The notes under the pieces: model-generated
Told to the model about the DNA's origin: nothing
The model's input: the letters and a program-made list of their open reading frames with translations, nothing else
Databases searched by the model: none
Translations under genes and position numbers: made by a program
Shown: positions 17,967 to 26,448 of the stretch, one piece after another
Numbering within the stretch: the first letter of the stretch is position 1
How the letters are laid out: each line of letters begins with the position of its first letter
DNA from: Aminobacter sp. J41
GTDB taxonomy: Bacteria; Pseudomonadota; Alphaproteobacteria; Rhizobiales; Rhizobiaceae
Reading direction: 5' to 3'
Assembly: GCF_000526635.1 (NCBI RefSeq)
Contig: NZ_JAGL01000001.1
Span: forward strand, 124,001-188,000
DNA length: 64,000 bases

Positions 17967-18398
17967 CTACTTCTTGCGCCGCCGCCGGCCATAGAGCTCG
18001 AGGCGGTGGTGCACGATGTCATAGCCGAGCGATCGGGCGATCTCCTGCTGGAGCTCCTCGATCCGCTCGGAATGAAATTCGATCACGTCCCCCGTCTCGA
18101 TGTCGATCAGGTGGTCGTGATGCTCGCCCACGGCGGGCTCGAAGCGCGACGGGCCGCCCTCGAAGGCGTGCCGGTGAATCGCGCCAATCCCCTCCAGCAG
18201 CTTCATGGTGCGGTAGACGGTCGAGAGCGAGATGCTGGAGTCGACCGCGACCGAGCGCTTGAAGATCTCCATCGCGTCCGGATGGTCTTCCGCGTCCGAC
18301 AGGATCCCGAGGATGACCCGGCGCGGGCGCGTGATGCGCACCCCCGCTTCTCGCAGGGCCGTCTCGTAATCCGGCTTCTGAATCATGCTCTCGTTCAT
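17967..18398 (-). CDS. mur: Fur family metalloregulator, probably Mur (manganese)
   Basis: A 143-residue Fur-fold repressor with an N-terminal winged helix ([13 protein letters not shown], residues 58-70) and the metal-site segment [19 protein letters not shown] (91-109). It has no CxxC pairs, which fits rhizobial Mur rather than classical Fur. It is divergent from sitABCD, the known Mur target in rhizobia, with Fur-type palindromes between them. The start at 18398 is favoured by family length; the frame stays open further upstream across the operator region, which argues against a longer form. Whether it also handles iron cannot be told. Confidence 0.85.
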   Translation of the reverse strand: MNESMIQKPDYETALREAGVRITRPRRVILGILSDAEDHPDAMEIFKRSVAVDSSISLSTVYRTMKLLEGIGAIHRHAFEGGPSRFEPAVGEHHDHLIDIETGDVIEFHSERIEELQQEIARSLGYDIVHHRLELYGRRRRKK

Positions 18399-18480
18399 CG
18401 CGCGACTATGCGACAGCGCCGGCTGCGATGCAAAGCCGGGCCCCCTCCGATGCCCAGCTTTCGCAACTGGAGCCGTCCAG

Positions 18481-18502
18481 TTGCAAACGATTTGCAATTG
18501 CA
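18481..18502. promoter_or_regulatory. Candidate Mur/Fur-type operator
   Basis: A 7-3-7 perfect inverted repeat, TTGCAAACGATTTGCAA, at 18481-18497, overlaps a second palindrome, TGCAATTGCA, at 18493-18502. The composite lies immediately upstream of the predicted sitA -35 element. Its TGCAAA-rich form resembles rhizobial Mur-responsive sequences. Confidence 0.65.
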
Positions 18503-18531
18503 TTGACAGCATGCAACGCCTCGCCTAGTTT
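18503..18531 (+). promoter_or_regulatory. Putative sitA promoter
   Basis: A consensus -35, TTGACA (18503-18508), is followed after 17 bases by TAGTTT (18526-18531). It directly abuts the palindromic operator, so bound Mur should block the polymerase. The sitA ATG is 33 bases beyond the -10. Confidence 0.6.
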
Positions 18532-18564
18532 TGAATTGTTCGAGAAAGCAGTTCTGGAGTTTTC

Positions 18565-19452
18565 ATGCGTCTTACGACGATCTTTTACGCGGCGGCGCTC
18601 GTGCTGACGCAGATGTGCGCCGTTGCGCATGCCGAAAAGCTCAAGGTCGCCACGACCTTTACTGTCATTGCCGATATTGCCCGCAACGTTGCCGGTGACG
18701 CCGCGGAGGTTGAATCGATCACGCGCCCCAACGCCGAGATCCACGAATACCAGCCGACGCCGGGTGACATGCTGCGCGCCCAGGATGCCGACCTCATCCT
18801 GTGGAACGGCCTCAATCTCGAGCTCTGGTTCGAACGCTTCTTCAGCAATTTGCGCGACGTGCCGAGCGCCGTGGTCAGCGACGGCGTCGAGCCGATGAGC
18901 ATTTCCGATGGCCCCTATACCGGCAAGCCAAACCCGCATGCCTGGATGTCGCCGACGGACGCGCTCACATATGTCGATAACATCCGGAAGGCGCTTGCCG
19001 AGCATGACCCCGACAATGCCGAGGTCTATGCGGCGAATGCCGAGGCCTACAAGGCAAAGATCGAAGCAACGATCGCGCCGATCCGCGAGCGGCTTGCCTC
19101 TATTCCGGAAGACCGCCGCTGGCTGGTGACGAGCGAAGGCGCGTTCTCCTACCTGGCTCGCGACTTCGGCCTCAAGGAACTCTTCCTCTGGCCGATCAAT
19201 GCCGACCAGCAGGGCACGCCGCAGCAGATCCGCAAGGTGATCGACGCGATGCGCGAGCACTCAATCCCGGCGATCTTCAGCGAAAGCACCGTCTCGCCGG
19301 ATCCGGCGCAGCAGGTCGCGCGCGAGACGGGCGCAAAGTACGGCGGCGTCCTCTATGTCGACTCGCTGTCGGATGAGAGCGGACCGGTGCCGACCTATCT
19401 TGATCTTCTCAGGGTCACGACACAAACCATCGCCGAGGGATTGAGCGAATGA
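18565..19452 (+). CDS. sitA: Manganese/iron ABC transporter periplasmic binding protein
   Basis: A cluster A-I metal-binding protein of 295 residues that delivers Mn2+ (or Fe2+) to SitCD. Residues 1-23 form a signal peptide ending AHA. The four expected metal ligands can be placed at His60 (NAEIHEYQP), His125 (NPHAWMSP), Glu191 (VTSEGAFSY) and Asp266 (LYVDSLS). The [14 protein letters not shown] segment is characteristic of SitA/YfeA rather than ZnuA, and there is no His-rich loop, which argues against zinc. It is the first gene of a four-gene operon divergent from mur. Confidence 0.94.
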   Translation: MRLTTIFYAAALVLTQMCAVAHAEKLKVATTFTVIADIARNVAGDAAEVESITRPNAEIHEYQPTPGDMLRAQDADLILWNGLNLELWFERFFSNLRDVPSAVVSDGVEPMSISDGPYTGKPNPHAWMSPTDALTYVDNIRKALAEHDPDNAEVYAANAEAYKAKIEATIAPIRERLASIPEDRRWLVTSEGAFSYLARDFGLKELFLWPINADQQGTPQQIRKVIDAMREHSIPAIFSESTVSPDPAQQVARETGAKYGGVLYVDSLSDESGPVPTYLDLLRVTTQTIAEGLSE

Positions 19453-20375
19453 ACCGGCATGTCTCAGACGAGGCGACAGAAAGGACCGGCGCCGGCAGCG
19501 CCGGTCTTGCCGTTGACTCTGTCACCGTCACCTACCGCAACGGCCAGGCTGCGCTCAGAAACGCCTGCTTCTCGATCCCGCGCGGCACCATAACCGCGCT
19601 GGTGGGCGTCAACGGCGCCGGCAAGTCGACGCTGTTCAAGGCGATCATGGGCTTCGTGCCGCTTGCCGCGGGCTCCGTCTCGATCATGGGCGAACCGGCC
19701 CGGAAAGCGCTCGCCAAGAACCTCGTCGCCTATGTGCCGCAGGCCGAGGAGGTCGACTGGAACTTCCCGATCCTCGTCGAGGACGTCGTCATGATGGGCC
19801 GCTACGGCCACATGAACTTCCTGCGCATCCCGCGCGACGAGGACCGACGCAAGGTTGATGAGGCGCTCGCGCGTGTCGGCATGAGCGGCTTTCGCAAGCG
19901 CCAGATCGGCGAGCTTTCCGGCGGGCAGAAGAAGCGCGTCTTCCTTGCGCGTGCGCTCGCCCAGGAAGGCCAGGTGATCCTGCTCGACGAGCCGTTCACG
20001 GGCGTCGATGTCACCACCGAGGAGGCGATCATCGCGCTCCTGCGCGACCTGCGCGCCGAAGGCCGGGTGATGCTGGTATCGACCCACAATCTCGGCTCCG
20101 TTCCCGAATTCTGCGACCGCGCCATCCTTCTCAACCGCACCGTGCTTGCCGCTGGCCCCACGGCCGAGGTCTTCACCCACGAGAACCTCGCCAACGCCTT
20201 TGGCGGCGTGCTGCGCCACTTCGTGCTCGGCGGCACTGCCCTGCACGATGATGAAGATGCCCGCTCGGTGACGGTGCTCACGGACGACGAGCGCCCGTTC
20301 GTCCTCTATGGCGACAAGGCGCACTCGACTGCTGGCCCCGCGGTTCCTCCAAATGAGGACGAGGCGAAGCAATGA
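19449..20375 (+). CDS. sitB: Manganese/iron ABC transporter ATPase
   Basis: The cytoplasmic ATPase of the Mn2+ importer, 308 residues. Walker A is GVNGAGKST (about 53-61), the signature is LSGGQKKRV, and Walker B is [12 protein letters not shown]. It has a longer N-terminus and a C-terminal tail of about 40 residues beyond the ATPase core, both acidic or polar. The ATG overlaps the sitA stop (ATGA), which suggests coupled translation. Confidence 0.94.
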   Translation: MNRHVSDEATERTGAGSAGLAVDSVTVTYRNGQAALRNACFSIPRGTITALVGVNGAGKSTLFKAIMGFVPLAAGSVSIMGEPARKALAKNLVAYVPQAEEVDWNFPILVEDVVMMGRYGHMNFLRIPRDEDRRKVDEALARVGMSGFRKRQIGELSGGQKKRVFLARALAQEGQVILLDEPFTGVDVTTEEAIIALLRDLRAEGRVMLVSTHNLGSVPEFCDRAILLNRTVLAAGPTAEVFTHENLANAFGGVLRHFVLGGTALHDDEDARSVTVLTDDERPFVLYGDKAHSTAGPAVPPNEDEAKQ

Positions 20376-21229
20376 GCGTCCTCCTCGAGCCGTTCAACTA
20401 CGGCTACATGATCAATGCGATGTGGGTCTCGGCCCTGATCGGCGCCGTCTGCGCATTTCTCTCGGCCTATCTGATGCTGAAGGGCTGGTCGCTAATTGGC
20501 GATGCGCTTTCCCACGCCATCGTTCCCGGTGTTGCCGGCGCCTACATGCTCGGCCTTCCCTTCGCGCTCGGCGCCTTCATTGCCGGCGGGCTCGCAGCCG
20601 GCTCGATGCTTTTCCTCACGCAGCAGACGAAGCTGCGCGAGGACGCGATCATCGGCCTGATCTTCAGCTCCTATCTCGGGCTCGGCCTGTTCATGGTCTC
20701 GCTGTCGCCGACCTCGGTGAACATCCAGTCCATCGTCCTTGGCAACATCCTTGCCGTCACGCCTTCGGACACGCTGCAGCTGGTGCTGATCGCCGGCATT
20801 TCGCTGGCGATCCTGATCGTCAAGTGGAAGGACCTGATGGTCGTCTTCTTCGACGAGAACCATGCCCGCACCGTCGGCCTCAATCCGGGCCTTTTGCGCG
20901 CGCTGTTCTTCACGCTGCTTGCTGCTTCGACGGTGGCGGCGCTGCAGACGGTCGGCGCGTTCCTCGTCATCGCCATGGTGGTGACGCCCGGCGCAACCGC
21001 CTACCTGCTGACCGACCGCTTCCCGCGTCTCATCATCCTGAGCGTCACGATCGGCACGCTCACCTGCTTCGTCGGCGCCTATGCGAGCTACTTCATCGAT
21101 GGCGCGACCGGCGGCATCATCGTCGTCCTGCAGACGCTGATCTTCCTCATGGCCTTCGTCTTTGCGCCCAAGCACGGCATGCTCGCCGCCCGGCGCCAGG
21201 CTCGCAAGGCACTCGCGGAGGGCGCATAA
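20372..21229 (+). CDS. sitC: Manganese/iron ABC transporter permease 1
   Basis: A cluster 9 (ABC-3 family) inner-membrane permease of 285 residues with eight or nine hydrophobic helices. [20 protein letters not shown] near the N-terminus and [13 protein letters not shown] near residue 210 are typical of SitC/YfeC. It overlaps sitB by 4 bases and sitD by one base (TAATG). It pairs with SitD to form the channel. Confidence 0.93.
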   Translation: MSVLLEPFNYGYMINAMWVSALIGAVCAFLSAYLMLKGWSLIGDALSHAIVPGVAGAYMLGLPFALGAFIAGGLAAGSMLFLTQQTKLREDAIIGLIFSSYLGLGLFMVSLSPTSVNIQSIVLGNILAVTPSDTLQLVLIAGISLAILIVKWKDLMVVFFDENHARTVGLNPGLLRALFFTLLAASTVAALQTVGAFLVIAMVVTPGATAYLLTDRFPRLIILSVTIGTLTCFVGAYASYFIDGATGGIIVVLQTLIFLMAFVFAPKHGMLAARRQARKALAEGA

Positions 21230-22059
21230 TGTTCGACATGCTGCTGATGCCCTTCCAGTTTCCGTTCATGCAGCAGGCCTTCGTCATCGGCCTCTTGGTG
21301 GCGCTGCCGATGGGGCTGCTTTCGCCATTCATGGTGCTGAAGGGGTGGTCGCTGATGGGCGACGCCATCAGCCATGCCGTGCTGCCTGGCATCGTCCTCG
21401 CCTACCTTCTCGGCCTGCCGCTTGCCGCCGGCGCGTTTGCCGCCGGCATGGTCTGCTCGATCTCCGTCGGCTACCTGAAGGAAAACAGCCGGGTGAAGGA
21501 AGACACCGTCATGGGCATCGTCTTCTCCGGCATGTTCGGCCTTGGCGTCGTCATGTTTTCGATGATCGAGAGCGACCTGCACCTGATGCACGTCCTCTTC
21601 GGCGACATTCTCGGCGTCACCTGGCGCGATATCGCGGAAACGGGTGTGATTGCGCTTATCGCGCTCGGCTTCGTCGGCCTCTTGCGCCGCGACCTGCTGG
21701 TTGCGGCATTCGACCCGCAGCACGCCCGGGCGATCGGGCTGCCGGTTCGCTTCTACCACTACGGTCTGCTGGCTGTGCTTTCGCTGACGATCGTCGGCGC
21801 GCTCAAGGCGGTCGGCATCATCCTTGCGATCGCCATGCTGATCGCGCCGGGGGCGACGGCATTCCTGCTCACCCGGCGCTTCGATGCGATGGTGGCGGTC
21901 TCGATGCTGATCGCGACCGCCTGCGCGTTCCTCGGCGTCTATCTGTCCTTCTTCATCGACAGCGCGCCGGCGCCGACCATCGTGCTCCTGATGACGCTGG
22001 TGTTTATCGCAGCGTTCATCAGGACGCGGATCAGGGTTACGGCCGTGGAGGTACGTTGA
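21229..22059 (+). CDS. sitD: Manganese/iron ABC transporter permease 2
   Basis: The second ABC-3 family permease, 276 residues, homologous to SitC (compare FMVLKGWSLMGDAISHAVLPG, positions about 33-53, and AMLIAPGATAFLL). The start at 21229 shares the A of the sitC stop codon. A much longer frame reaches into sitC but is not used by the family. The 3' end overlaps the convergent glutathione transferase gene by 23 bases. Confidence 0.93.
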   Translation: MFDMLLMPFQFPFMQQAFVIGLLVALPMGLLSPFMVLKGWSLMGDAISHAVLPGIVLAYLLGLPLAAGAFAAGMVCSISVGYLKENSRVKEDTVMGIVFSGMFGLGVVMFSMIESDLHLMHVLFGDILGVTWRDIAETGVIALIALGFVGLLRRDLLVAAFDPQHARAIGLPVRFYHYGLLAVLSLTIVGALKAVGIILAIAMLIAPGATAFLLTRRFDAMVAVSMLIATACAFLGVYLSFFIDSAPAPTIVLLMTLVFIAAFIRTRIRVTAVEVR

Positions 22060-22741
22060 GGCCGACCTGGCTCGCCGGGCGCGCAATGCAGCGCTCGACC
22101 CAGGCTTTGGTGTTCGGCAGCTCGTCGAGGCCGAACACCTCGGCGGCGCCATAGCCCTCGCGCAACGAGCGCACCCACGGGAAGATGGCGAGGTCGGCGA
22201 TGGTGAACTCGTCGCCCATGAACCACTCGCGGCCGTTCATGCGCTGCTCGATGACACCGAGCAGGCGTTTGGCCTCGTTCTGGTAGCGCTCGAGCGGGCG
22301 CTTGTCCTCGAAATCCTTGCCGCCGAACTTGTAGAAGAAGCCGAACTGGCCGAACATCGGACCGACGCCTCCCATCTGGAAGAAGACCCACTGGATCGTC
22401 TCCATCCGCAGCGCCGGGTCCTTCGGCAAGAGCTTGCCGGTCTTCTCAGCAAGGTAGAGCAGGATCGCGCCCGACTCGAACAGGCCGAACGGCTTTCCGT
22501 TCGGACCATTGGGATCGATGATCGCCGGGATCTTGCCGTTCGGGTTCAGCGAAAGGAATTCCTCGCCCCAGGTCTCGTTCTTCGAGATGTTGACCAGGTG
22601 CGCCTCGTACGGAAGACCGACTTCCTCCAGCGCGATCGACACTTTCACGCCGTTCGGCGTCGGGAAGGAATAAAGCTGCAGCTTGCCCGGATCCTGTGCC
22701 GGCCAGCGCTTGGTGATGGGGAAGCTGGATAGGTCTGTCAT
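22037..22741 (-). CDS. Glutathione S-transferase, YfcG/Ure2p-like
   Basis: A cytoplasmic thiol transferase or disulfide-bond reductase of 234 residues. The N-terminal thioredoxin-like domain begins LQLYSFPTPNGVKVSIALEE and has the glutathione gamma-glutamyl site FESGAILLYLAEK. An all-helical C-terminal domain follows (GDEFTIADLAIFPWV carries the N-capping box). The start at 22741 gives the usual N-terminus and follows AAAGGGA. It is a single gene that converges on sitD. Confidence 0.92.
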   Translation of the reverse strand: MTDLSSFPITKRWPAQDPGKLQLYSFPTPNGVKVSIALEEVGLPYEAHLVNISKNETWGEEFLSLNPNGKIPAIIDPNGPNGKPFGLFESGAILLYLAEKTGKLLPKDPALRMETIQWVFFQMGGVGPMFGQFGFFYKFGGKDFEDKRPLERYQNEAKRLLGVIEQRMNGREWFMGDEFTIADLAIFPWVRSLREGYGAAEVFGLDELPNTKAWVERCIARPASQVGLNVPPRP

Positions 22742-22865
22742 GGAGTGCGAATCCCTTTCGTGCATGGTCCGGATCGGCGGACAGTCGAGGAATAGCCATG
22801 GCCGCGCCAGACGCAAGCAGGCGCGGCCGAGTTTGAAAGAAGCTGACTGAAAGGTGATGGGAAGG

Positions 22866-23312
22866 CTATTCGCCTTCCGGGTTCCTGCCCTTCACGAAGA
22901 TGGTGACACCGTTGTTGTCATCGAACTCGAGCGCGAGGATGTCGTTGAGCTGCACCGACCGCGAGTCCACCGCGTGGTAGAACATCGCGCTGCCCTGGAT
23001 CGACTCGCGCAATTCCGTGACCTGCGGCTTGTACTGTTCGAGTTTTGCCTCGATCTGCGTGTCCTTGTCGTCGAGGTCCGGGATGAAGACGATCTCGACC
23101 TTGTCGAGAGAGAATTTGCGGCGCACCGCAGCCGCGGCGGCGGACGAGTTCTCGATCGCCTTGATGATGCGCCCCTCGTCCTTGTTCGCGGCTTCCTCGC
23201 CGGTAGTCACGTCGGACCCGACGATGGTGTCGATCGCGCCTTCCTTGTCGAGACCCTGCGCAAAGGCGGAAGGAGTTGCGACCAACAGGGCAATCAGGAA
23301 GAGAAATCTCAT
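22866..23312 (-). CDS. Small secreted protein of unknown function (paralogue A)
   Basis: A 148-residue protein with a Sec signal peptide (MRFLFLIALLVATPSAFAQG). I do not recognise the mature domain. It is acidic and ends with a hydrophobic strand-like segment (ILALEFDDNNGVTIFVKGR). The C-terminal half lines up with the next gene upstream (23442-23933): VTELRESIQGSA against ITQLQSAISGNA, then ILALEF..NGVTIFV against IVGAEV..NGALVLY. The two are probably divergent tandem paralogues acting in the periplasm. The start at 23312 was chosen for the signal peptide. Confidence 0.75.
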   Translation of the reverse strand: MRFLFLIALLVATPSAFAQGLDKEGAIDTIVGSDVTTGEEAANKDEGRIIKAIENSSAAAAAVRRKFSLDKVEIVFIPDLDDKDTQIEAKLEQYKPQVTELRESIQGSAMFYHAVDSRSVQLNDILALEFDDNNGVTIFVKGRNPEGE

Positions 23313-23392
23313 GGAAATCGATCCGTGCAGGCTGACGATGACGGAATGCACCGGGGTTCAACGAAGCCGATGCAGCAACGTTCCGGCCAACG

Positions 23393-23423
23393 AAAAGCGG
23401 CGCAGGAACCATTCCTGCGCCGC
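23393..23423 (-). terminator. Rho-independent terminator after paralogue B
   Basis: Perfect 12-base arms (23397-23408 and 23412-23423) around a 3-base loop form a very stable hairpin. On the minus strand it is followed by TTTT. It lies 19 bases past the stop of the gene at 23442-23933 and separates the two secreted-protein genes. Confidence 0.8.
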
Positions 23424-23441
23424 CTCATCATGGTTGATTGG

Positions 23442-23933
23442 TCAGAGCTGGTAAAGGACCAGTGCGCCATTGCCGGCTACCTCCGCACCGACGATCGAGG
23501 AGACCTCGACGCCCTCGGCCTCAAGCCGGCTCATCAGCTCTGCATTGCCGGAAATCGCTGACTGGAGCTGAGTGATCGCATCGCGGTTCTGCGAGACTGC
23601 CTCGGATGCATTCGCGCTCTCCTCGCCGCTGATCCGGCGCACCGTCACGTCCGAGAAGCTGTCCATCGAAGCAATCGACTGGGCCGCTGCCCCGCTCCCG
23701 GTCACGGCGGTCAGCGAGCCGCCGTCGCCGGCGCCGTCATCGATTGCCTGGGTGGTGCCGCGGTCGACGTCCTGCTGCGAGCCGCTGCCCTGGGACGGCG
23801 ATGCGTTCTGCTCGGTGGCTGACGATGCCGGATCGTTGGCGCCGCCTTCACCGCCCGTCTGGGCAAATGCTGGAGCGGCGATCATCGAGGCGCCCATCAG
23901 GGTGGCGGTCGTCATGGCTAGAAGACGTTTCAT
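23442..23933 (-). CDS. Small secreted protein of unknown function (paralogue B)
   Basis: A 163-residue protein with a clear signal peptide cleaved near APAFAQ (about residue 25). A low-complexity linker rich in Gly, Ser, Gln and Asp follows to about residue 75, then a compact C-terminal domain of about 85 residues. A GAGAGGAAA ribosome site precedes the ATG. No known family is recognised. The C-terminal domain resembles that of the downstream gene at 22866-23312. A strong terminator lies just after it. Confidence 0.78.
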   Translation of the reverse strand: MKRLLAMTTATLMGASMIAAPAFAQTGGEGGANDPASSATEQNASPSQGSGSQQDVDRGTTQAIDDGAGDGGSLTAVTGSGAAAQSIASMDSFSDVTVRRISGEESANASEAVSQNRDAITQLQSAISGNAELMSRLEAEGVEVSSIVGAEVAGNGALVLYQL

Positions 23934-24245
23934 GTCATTTCCTCTCGTTCCGTTTGGTGGTCCATCTGGGAGGGGACGTCTCTGCGTCCGGAGAGGAAAT
24001 GATCGGCGGCGCCATGAGTTTCAGTCGTTCAGGGGCGATTTGCGGGTCATTGTGTGGCGTCAATGTGAAGCTTCGCTTCCTCTTCTGCCCCGCCTTTACT
24101 GACCTTCCACAACGTCAAGATTTCGGATGAATTTTGCCAAACCGCGTGCAAGATTGCCTTTGGCGGGAAAGAAATCCCGCCCCGCGAGCAACAGGCCGCG
24201 ACCTGTTCCGCGCGTTGTGGATGGACCGACAGGGGTGTGGATCAG
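23934..24245. other. Intergenic region upstream of the BMP gene
   Basis: About 310 bases between divergent genes. It must hold the promoters for the secreted protein (minus) and the BMP gene (plus). Two inverted repeats are visible in the BMP leader: GGCGGGA/TCCCGCC at 24162-24181 and AACAGG/CCTGTT at 24190-24207. I see no recognisable purine riboswitch core and no tRNA. Confidence 0.5.
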
Positions 24246-25241
24246 ATGAAGCGTTTTGTTCTAGGCCTGATGGCCGCGACCGCAATGACTGCCACGGCAT
24301 GGGCTCAGGAAGACATTCAGCCAGGCCTTCTCTTCGACCTGGGCGGCAAGTTCGACAAGTCGTTCAACGAAGCGTCCTTCAACGGCGCCGAGCAGTTCAA
24401 GAATGAATCCGGCATCTCCTATGTCGAATTCGAGATCTCCAACGACGCGCAGCGTGAGCAGGCCCTGCGCCGCTTCGCCGAGGACGGCCGCAACCCGATC
24501 GTGATGGCGGGCTTCTCCTGGTCGTCCGCGCTCGAAATCATCGCCGACGAGTTCCCGGAGACGCAGTTCGCGATCATCGACACCGTCGTCGAGAAGCCCA
24601 ACGTCCGCTCGGTCGTGTTCAAGGAGCAGGAAGGCTCCTACCTCGTCGGCCTTCTCGCCGCCATGGCCTCGCAGACCGGCACGGTCGGCTTCGTCGGTGG
24701 CATGCAGATCCCGCTGATCGGCAAGTTCGAGTGCGGCTACGTCCAGGGCGCGATCGAGACCAAGGAAGGCACCAAGGTCATCCGCAACTACACCGGCGAC
24801 ACGCCGTCGGCATGGAACGATCCGAGCCGCGGCGCCGAGATCACCCGCGCCCAGATCGACCAGGGCGCCGACGTGATCTACCACGCAGCCGGCGGCACGG
24901 GCGTTGGCGTGCTGCAGGCCGCCGCTGACGCTGGCAAGCTCGGCATCGGCGTCGACTCCAACCAGAACGGCCTGCATCCCGGCCACGTGCTGACCTCGAT
25001 GATCAAGCGGGTGGACGTTGCCGTCTACAACGCGTTCAACGACGCGAAGAACGGCAACTTCACGCCCGGCATCAACGACCTCGGGCTTGCGGAGGACGGC
25101 GTTGGCTATTCGCTCGACGAGCACAACGAGAAGCTGATTACCCCGGAGATGAAGGAAGCGGTCGAGGCCGCCAAGGCCAAGATCATCGCCGGCGAGATCA
25201 AGGTCCACGACTTCATGAGCGACAATTCCTGCCCGTTCTGA
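24246..25241 (+). CDS. BMP family nucleoside-binding lipoprotein/periplasmic protein
   Basis: A 331-residue substrate-binding protein of the Bmp/PnrA family, which binds purine and other nucleosides in the periplasm. Residues 1-21 form a signal peptide ending TAWAQ; there is no lipobox Cys. Family segments include FDKSFNEASFNG, GFSWSSALEIIADEFP, and VIYHAAGGTGVGVLQAA. It should serve the transporter at 26449-30089, although two minus-strand genes lie between. AGGGG 10 bases before the ATG supports this start; a GTG at 24237 is an alternative. Confidence 0.92.
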   Translation: MKRFVLGLMAATAMTATAWAQEDIQPGLLFDLGGKFDKSFNEASFNGAEQFKNESGISYVEFEISNDAQREQALRRFAEDGRNPIVMAGFSWSSALEIIADEFPETQFAIIDTVVEKPNVRSVVFKEQEGSYLVGLLAAMASQTGTVGFVGGMQIPLIGKFECGYVQGAIETKEGTKVIRNYTGDTPSAWNDPSRGAEITRAQIDQGADVIYHAAGGTGVGVLQAAADAGKLGIGVDSNQNGLHPGHVLTSMIKRVDVAVYNAFNDAKNGNFTPGINDLGLAEDGVGYSLDEHNEKLITPEMKEAVEAAKAKIIAGEIKVHDFMSDNSCPF

Positions 25242-25266
25242 TCCGGGCCCGCTCCAGAAATCAAAG

Positions 25267-25300
25267 AACCGCCGGGCGAACGTCCGGCGGTTTTGTTTTG
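25267..25300. terminator. Bidirectional rho-independent terminator
   Basis: Arms AACCGCCGG (25267-25275) and CCGGCGGTT (25284-25292) form a 9-base stem followed by TTGTTTTG on the plus strand. It lies between the BMP stop and the convergent anti-sigma stop. On the minus strand the tail is shorter (TTCTTTG), so termination may be weaker there. Confidence 0.85.
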
Positions 25301-25303
25301 TCC

Positions 25304-26047
25304 TCAGCGCTCGATCGGCTGTGCCAGGCCCTTGAACAGCGGCACCTCGGCCGGCTCGCCGCCAAGACCCGGCAGGTTCTCGATGGTGACCTCGTAGGTC
25401 TGCCCCGCGCGCGGCTCCGGCAGTTCCGGCCCGCGCACCAGCGCCTCCAGGCTTGCCGGCATCACGCCATAGGGCTTTCCGTCGATCCAGAACTGCAGCA
25501 TCTTGCCCTCGGGCAGCGCGACCTTGCCGAGCGGCACCAGCCGCACGCTGCGGTCATCCCAGGCTTCGACGAACACGGCCGGCTTGCCCTCGGCATCTTC
25601 CAGGATCGCGGTTGCCACCGGCGTCGGCAGCCGCGCCGACTGCTCGCCCACCATGTAGCCCATGCCGAGCGCGGCGATCAGCGCCACCGACATCACCGTC
25701 GCCTTCCATCCGATGAAGTGATGCGCCAGCGGCCGGTTGAGCCGCAGCAGTCCCTTGCGTGACGGATCGCCGCCCAATGACAGGCCCATGCGCTCCGCCG
25801 TCGCCGCGCCCACCATCTGCGGCATCGAGGCGATGCGCCGGGTGATGTCGCGCCAGGCGTCGTCGGTGATCGAGACCGGCTTTTCCTTTTCCTCGCGCAG
25901 CCGCCTGAGCTGCTCGGCAAGCACCATGACGCATTCGCGGAACTGCGGATCGATCTCCATGTCCCGCTCGGCCCGGCCCCGCTCCTCGTCATTCATCAGG
26001 CCGAAGACATAGTCCTCGGCGCGGGCCATCCGGTCGCTGAGCGTCAT
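25304..26047 (-). CDS. Anti-sigma factor, RskA type (no adjacent sigma gene)
   Basis: A 247-residue bitopic membrane protein. An N-terminal anti-sigma region of about 80 residues (AEDYVFGLMNDEERGRAERD) is followed by one transmembrane helix at about 113-133. A periplasmic RskA-type C-terminal domain follows (FVEAWDDRSVRLVPLGKVALPEGKMLQFWIDG, key residues only). Such proteins hold an ECF sigma factor at the membrane. Normally the sigma gene is adjacent, but here the upstream gene is slyX and no sigma gene is in the window. It begins 12 bases after the slyX stop. Confidence 0.85.
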   Translation of the reverse strand: MTLSDRMARAEDYVFGLMNDEERGRAERDMEIDPQFRECVMVLAEQLRRLREEKEKPVSITDDAWRDITRRIASMPQMVGAATAERMGLSLGGDPSRKGLLRLNRPLAHHFIGWKATVMSVALIAALGMGYMVGEQSARLPTPVATAILEDAEGKPAVFVEAWDDRSVRLVPLGKVALPEGKMLQFWIDGKPYGVMPASLEALVRGPELPEPRAGQTYEVTIENLPGLGGEPAEVPLFKGLAQPIER

Positions 26048-26059
26048 GCGTCGTCCCCC

Positions 26060-26263
26060 TTACCAGTGCGGCGGCTTGGTGACCGGGATTTCCGGCGCTG
26101 CCTGTTCCTCAAGCTCCAGGAAGCGGTTGATGAGCGCGTCGAGCTTCTTCTGCAGCTTGTTGATCACCTTCCACTGCTCGGCAATCTCGCCGGAAAGTTC
26201 CGCGATGGTCTTTTCCTGCTCGGCAGCGAGGATTTCCAGCTGGACGATACGTTCCTCGTTCAT
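26060..26263 (-). CDS. slyX: SlyX family protein
   Basis: A 67-residue coiled-coil protein: MNEERIVQLEILAAEQEKTI begins an alpha-helical heptad region, and the C-terminus ends in the family-type PPH plus aromatic tail (KPPHW). The molecular role of SlyX is unknown. The ATG at 26263 follows AAGGGA and gives the standard length; in-frame codons continue upstream but lack support. It sits directly upstream of the anti-sigma gene and the two are probably co-transcribed. Confidence 0.88.
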   Translation of the reverse strand: MNEERIVQLEILAAEQEKTIAELSGEIAEQWKVINKLQKKLDALINRFLELEEQAAPEIPVTKPPHW

Positions 26264-26448
26264 GCCATTTCCCTTCAGCACGTGATGCATGATTTGCATG
26301 CGCTGAGCCTTTGCCACCGCCTGGCCGAAGATGGCAATGGCGCCGGTCTTTGTCGAGTGTCCAATCCGGCTCGCATTGGCAAGTCACCAGACGGCTGCTA
26401 GACATTTCAAAGGGAAGAAAAATAAGCTCCCAGGGGATCGATCGAAGA

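Noticed and set aside
20308-22059. 583-codon frame joining sitC territory to sitD
   Set aside because: Its first half is an out-of-frame reading of sitC; only the part from 21229 is SitD.
24121-24245. Purine-type riboswitch before the BMP gene
   Set aside because: Hairpins exist but the conserved junction and loop-loop bases of known purine riboswitches were not seen.
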